From Mucilaginibacter empetricola (lineage in GTDB: Bacteria; Bacteroidota; Bacteroidia; Sphingobacteriales; Sphingobacteriaceae), in assembly GCF_024808665.1 (NCBI RefSeq), contig NZ_JANUBZ010000003.1, positions 124,001 to 188,000 of the forward strand: a stretch of DNA of 64,000 nucleotides, given 5' to 3'. The translations under genes were made by a program, and so were the position numbers. Positions 61,603 through 64,000 of the stretch are shown here, in pieces. Under the pieces are notes generated by a model. It saw only the letters and a list, made by a program, of their open reading frames with translations. It searched no databases and had not been told where the DNA came from. The first letter of the stretch is position 1. Each line of letters starts with the position of its first letter.

Positions 61603-62427
61603 ATGAAAATGAGCAATCTTAGTATTATAGCTTTAATATTAATATTTTCAGGAGGCGTCGGCGCTATTTTATTGGCTATATCACAGAACTTTAGCGGTGC
61701 AAAGGACAAACAGGATATTCTTAATCTTACGAAAGCCAAGAATGATGAATTACAAGGTCATCTTGTTGAAATTAAAAGTGAGAGAGATTCTTTAAAGGCT
61801 GATTTAAAGCTGAGAGATGAACGTATTCAAAAACAAACTGACACAATTATTGAATTAAATCAACAAATAGTTGAAAAATCTAATTATATAAGCGATTATT
61901 TAACTGGTGGAAAAGGTTTTCCGTTCATATCTACAAACGGAATAAAAACAATAGATCCAACAAAAGACGAACAAACCACATTTACATTATTTAATCAATC
62001 AAAACTTCCTTTGTATGATATAGTGGCAATTGTGTTTGATTGGAATTATGTTGAATCTAAAATGCAACGAACGGGAAATGATGGTAGTATTTTACGCATA
62101 AGTCAAAACGATTTCGCAAAATCTATGATATATAGATTTGATGAAACGCAAATGCCGTCAAACACCAACATTATATCAAGGGACAAATTCGACTTACATG
62201 ATGGTTTGTTATATATTAAATTGAAATCTCGCAGTTCTTTTGTGTTTGAAAAAATTGCTTTTGTGACGGAGAACGGACTAATTTATCAAGGATTTGTTGT
62301 TTATGATGACAATGATAAAATATTAAAAGAGTGGATGTCACCAAAAATCACAGAAACAGCCAAAGCAGCAATAAATATTAAATACAATCAAATACCATCA
62401 AAAGTAAATTTTACCCTAACTGAATAA
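61603..62427 (+). CDS. Membrane-anchored coiled-coil protein of unknown function
   Basis: 274 aa: one membrane helix (about 5-26), a coiled coil (about 33-92, KAKNDELQGHLVEIKSERDSL and following heptads) and a beta-rich C-terminal domain (about 105-270) with TFTLFNQSKLPLYDIVAIVFDW. Similar layouts occur in cell-surface or phage-defence-type orphan proteins, but I do not recognise this one. Its codon use is more AT-rich than the neighbours, and repeats flank both sides, so it may be acquired. Confidence 0.75.
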   Translation: MKMSNLSIIALILIFSGGVGAILLAISQNFSGAKDKQDILNLTKAKNDELQGHLVEIKSERDSLKADLKLRDERIQKQTDTIIELNQQIVEKSNYISDYLTGGKGFPFISTNGIKTIDPTKDEQTTFTLFNQSKLPLYDIVAIVFDWNYVESKMQRTGNDGSILRISQNDFAKSMIYRFDETQMPSNTNIISRDKFDLHDGLLYIKLKSRSSFVFEKIAFVTENGLIYQGFVVYDDNDKILKEWMSPKITETAKAAINIKYNQIPSKVNFTLTE

Positions 62428-62455
62428 AAAAGGCCAACCGTTGCTGATTAAGCAA

Positions 62456-62592
62456 TCTGGCGCGAGTATGCGGCGTGGACAGGTGCGTTGGCGCACTCGT
62501 GACCTTCTAAATCAAGACAAGATAACATATAAAAAAGTTGTAAAGTCACGAGTACGCCGGGCTTTAGACCTACGCTGCATACTCGCGCCAGA
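62456..62592. repeat. 137-bp MITE-like inverted repeat
   Basis: TCTGGCGCGAGTATGC at 62456 is the exact reverse complement of GCATACTCGCGCCAGA ending at 62592. A second paired block follows inside (GCACTCGTGAC with GTCACGAGT). The element is GC-rich compared with its surroundings. The 63-codon frame inside it is an artefact of the repeat. Confidence 0.85.
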
Positions 62593-62615
62593 AAAAGACA
62601 GCAGCTTTTATTTCA

Positions 62616-62663
62616 AAATAAATAACTTGTAGGCATAGTTAATCCGTAGACACAATCTACGGA
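62616..62663. repeat. Double-hairpin repeat, partial copy C
   Basis: Only hairpin 2 is present, TCCGTAGACACAATCTACGGA (62643-62663), preceded by AAAATAAATAACTTGTAGGC. The latter segment is shared with copy D. Confidence 0.8.
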
Positions 62664-62735
62664 CAGCGGGGAAAGAAATATTTCGTACATTGTTGTGAAA
62701 GTTTAGCTTTTGCTGCTAAAGGCAGGCCATTTCGA

Positions 62736-63068
62736 TTATGGATTTCTTCTGGGCCTTTTCTTTTTTGGTTCCGCGGCCCGGCTGCCGCTTTTAGGGGTAG
62801 TTGGGCCCGCTTTTCGGCTAGCTTGTTCTTCCGTGACGATGTTCAGCGTCAGCATCCGGTCACCGATAGAGGTTCCGTCAAGAGCTTCAATAGCTGCTTC
62901 AGCGCCGTAGGAATCGCTAACCTCCAGGAAAGCGTACCCCTTGCTTTTTTTGGAAATTTTGTCGCGTACAATCTTTATCGTGCTAACGGTAGCGTAAGGG
63001 CCAACCATCTGCACTATTTCCATTTCTGTTATTGCTGTGGGCAGACCGCCGATGAATAATTTAACCAT
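62736..63068 (-). CDS. RRM-domain RNA-binding protein
   Basis: 110 aa. A single RNA-recognition motif (about 1-78) has RNP2 LFIGGL and RNP1 KGYAFLEV. A Lys/Arg/Pro-rich tail (KKKRPRRNP) ends the chain. Such small RRM proteins in Bacteroidota and cyanobacteria bind RNA, sometimes as global post-transcriptional regulators or cold-shock factors. It is monocistronic, with repeats on both sides. Confidence 0.92.
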   Translation of the reverse strand: MVKLFIGGLPTAITEMEIVQMVGPYATVSTIKIVRDKISKKSKGYAFLEVSDSYGAEAAIEALDGTSIGDRMLTLNIVTEEQASRKAGPTTPKSGSRAAEPKKKRPRRNP

Positions 63069-63119
63069 ATTTTTACGTGTGCAAAAATAAACATTCTGGT
63101 GCCGTAATGAAAGGGGTTT

Positions 63120-63217
63120 TATTTCAAAATGAATAACTTGTGGGCTTATTTTAGGATGAGGGATATACTGTAGTCAGATACTACAGTCGTAGTTAATCCG
63201 TAGACGCAATTTACGGA
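63120..63217. repeat. Double-hairpin repeat, copy D
   Basis: AAAATGAATAACTTGTGGGC leads to TTTTAGGATGAGGG, hairpin 1 CTGTAGTCAGATACTACAG (63168-63186) and hairpin 2 TCCGTAGACGCAATTTACGGA (63197-63217; ends pair with one mismatch). Confidence 0.88.
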
Positions 63218-63271
63218 CAGCAAACATCCGAATGAGAAACACAACAACCAATAACACGAAATTTAAAAAAC

Positions 63272-63931
63272 ATGAAGGAAATAAATTTTGGCGAATTTGC
63301 CGATCCATGGCGTGGCCCCAAACCCATGACAGAAGAGCCATGGATTCATGAAACATCAATTGTTAAGAATAGCCGCCTTGGCGTGTGGACGGCCATAGGA
63401 CAGCGTTGCGAAGTATTAGATTCGGATCTTATGGATTATAGTTACCTGGTGAAGGATGCGGAAGTATTTAACGCCGAGGTGGGAAAATTTGTAAATATTG
63501 CTTCGCATGTTCGTATTAACCCTACTAATCATCCTATGTGGCGGGCAACGCTGCATCATTTCGCATATCGTTCTATATCACATTTTATGGCTGATGATGA
63601 TGACGCGGAAATAAGTAACTGGCGAAAACAATACAGAACGGTGATTGGCCCGGATGTATGGATAGGCCACGGCGCTATTGTAATGCCGGGCGTTGCGGTA
63701 GGCACGGGTGCAATAGTTGGATCGGGCGCTATTGTGACCAAAGATGTAGCAGATTATACAATAGTAGCCGGTAACCCCGCAAAATTGATCAGGAGACGTG
63801 TTGACGAAGAAACTGAAAACGCATTAAAACGTATTGCCTGGTGGGATTGGTCGCGAGAACAGATTATTGCAGCGATACCGGATTTCAGAAAATTAGATTC
63901 AGCTGAGTTTGCAAAAAAATATGACCGGTAA
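63272..63931 (+). CDS. Hexapeptide-repeat acyltransferase (phosphonate-type, TIGR03308-like)
   Basis: 219 aa. Left-handed beta-helix rungs run from about residue 25 to 185. HVRINPTNHPMWRATLHHFAYRS is followed by an inserted loop DDDDAEISNWRKQ. Then come VIGPDVWIGHGAIVMPGVAVGTGAIVGSGAIVTKDVADYTIVAGNPAKLIRRR. This arrangement matches the transferase family found with phosphonate genes. No phosphonate gene is near, so the acceptor is open. The active-site His is likely in HHFAYR. It is likely a homotrimer. Confidence 0.85.
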   Translation: MKEINFGEFADPWRGPKPMTEEPWIHETSIVKNSRLGVWTAIGQRCEVLDSDLMDYSYLVKDAEVFNAEVGKFVNIASHVRINPTNHPMWRATLHHFAYRSISHFMADDDDAEISNWRKQYRTVIGPDVWIGHGAIVMPGVAVGTGAIVGSGAIVTKDVADYTIVAGNPAKLIRRRVDEETENALKRIAWWDWSREQIIAAIPDFRKLDSAEFAKKYDR

Positions 63932-63951
63932 TTTTTATTGCCAGAAAAGAG

Positions 63952-64000
63952 GTAATCGGAGACTACAGGCATATTAGTCCGTAGACATAGTCTACGGACA
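63952..64000. repeat. Double-hairpin repeat, copy E (reaches window end)
   Basis: A decayed hairpin 1 (GTAATCGGAGACTACAG) is followed by ATATTAG and hairpin 2 TCCGTAGACATAGTCTACGGA (63978-63998). The last bases of the window belong to this copy, so its tail is cut. Confidence 0.85.

Noticed and set aside
62441..62632. 63-codon plus-strand frame
   Set aside because: It is produced by the 137-bp inverted repeat and is strongly basic without protein-like pattern.
58893..64000. Five repeats considered as a CRISPR or phage attachment series
   Set aside because: Distances are 0.5-2.5 kb with genes between them, and each unit is a pair of hairpins; no cas gene is present.

Overview
The window looks like a chromosomal segment from a member of the Bacteroidota, most likely family Sphingobacteriaceae (Mucilaginibacter/Pedobacter-like). 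This is inference from gene content, not from a database search. Pointers are the TamB/TamL pair, a type 9 secretion plug protein, TIGR03118 and NHL lipoproteins, BlaI/M56 signalling, ECF sigma factors typical of the group, weak Shine-Dalgarno signals, a TAnnTTTG-type promoter box and moderate GC content. No prophage, plasmid or CRISPR array is present. Mobile DNA is limited to one IS200/RAYT-type transposase and several families of small palindromic repeats.

Layout. 1-381: start of a membrane sensor kinase, cut by the window edge. 594-9473: envelope block with tamL, tamB and the T9SS plug protein. 9577-17305: housekeeping block (ABC-F ATPase, GDSL esterase, pyrD, a 58-aa basic protein, tRNA-Cys, a TrmH-type methyltransferase and a second TamL-like lipoprotein whose start overlaps the methyltransferase start head to head). 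17463-23978: NHL lipoprotein, two small membrane proteins and a 1317-aa Pls-type single-module peptide synthetase. 24043-24419: a sulphur-type control region (40-bp palindrome, promoter box, SAM-I riboswitch with a repeat inserted in its P3 loop, second tRNA-Cys-like gene) with no protein gene behind it. 24463-26961: transglutaminase, Anbu proteasome homologue and YdcF. 27065-27870: RAYT-type transposase with REP-like palindromes. 27961-30640: ECF sigma factor, Hsp20 and a GT-B-like protein. 30674-34664: BlaI/M56 sensor operon with three phased operators and two proteins sharing 29-residue repeats. 34886-41534: FtsX permease, Omp85 barrel, HxlR/CMD pair and a GH87-like glucanase. 41553-46030: SDR genes, a frameshifted AraC regulator, an M24 peptidase and a Crp-like regulator. 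46031-46933: decayed region. 46934-50757: YceI/porin operon.

50826-58409 is the most coherent system. A FixL-like PAS histidine kinase overlaps a regulator that fuses a receiver domain to a complete Crp/Fnr protein, in effect FixJ and FixK in one chain. Around it lie alcohol dehydrogenase, two tandem universal stress proteins, a lactate-dehydrogenase-like fragment, two membrane proteins and an FMN-type oxidase. TGA-N6-TCA (Fnr/FixK-like) sites occur in four promoter regions of this block. I read it as a low-oxygen or redox response island.

58800-64000: tRNA-Arg, an ECF sigma factor, a TIGR03118 lipoprotein, a coiled-coil membrane protein, an RRM protein and a hexapeptide transferase. Between these genes lie five copies of a double-hairpin repeat and one larger inverted repeat.
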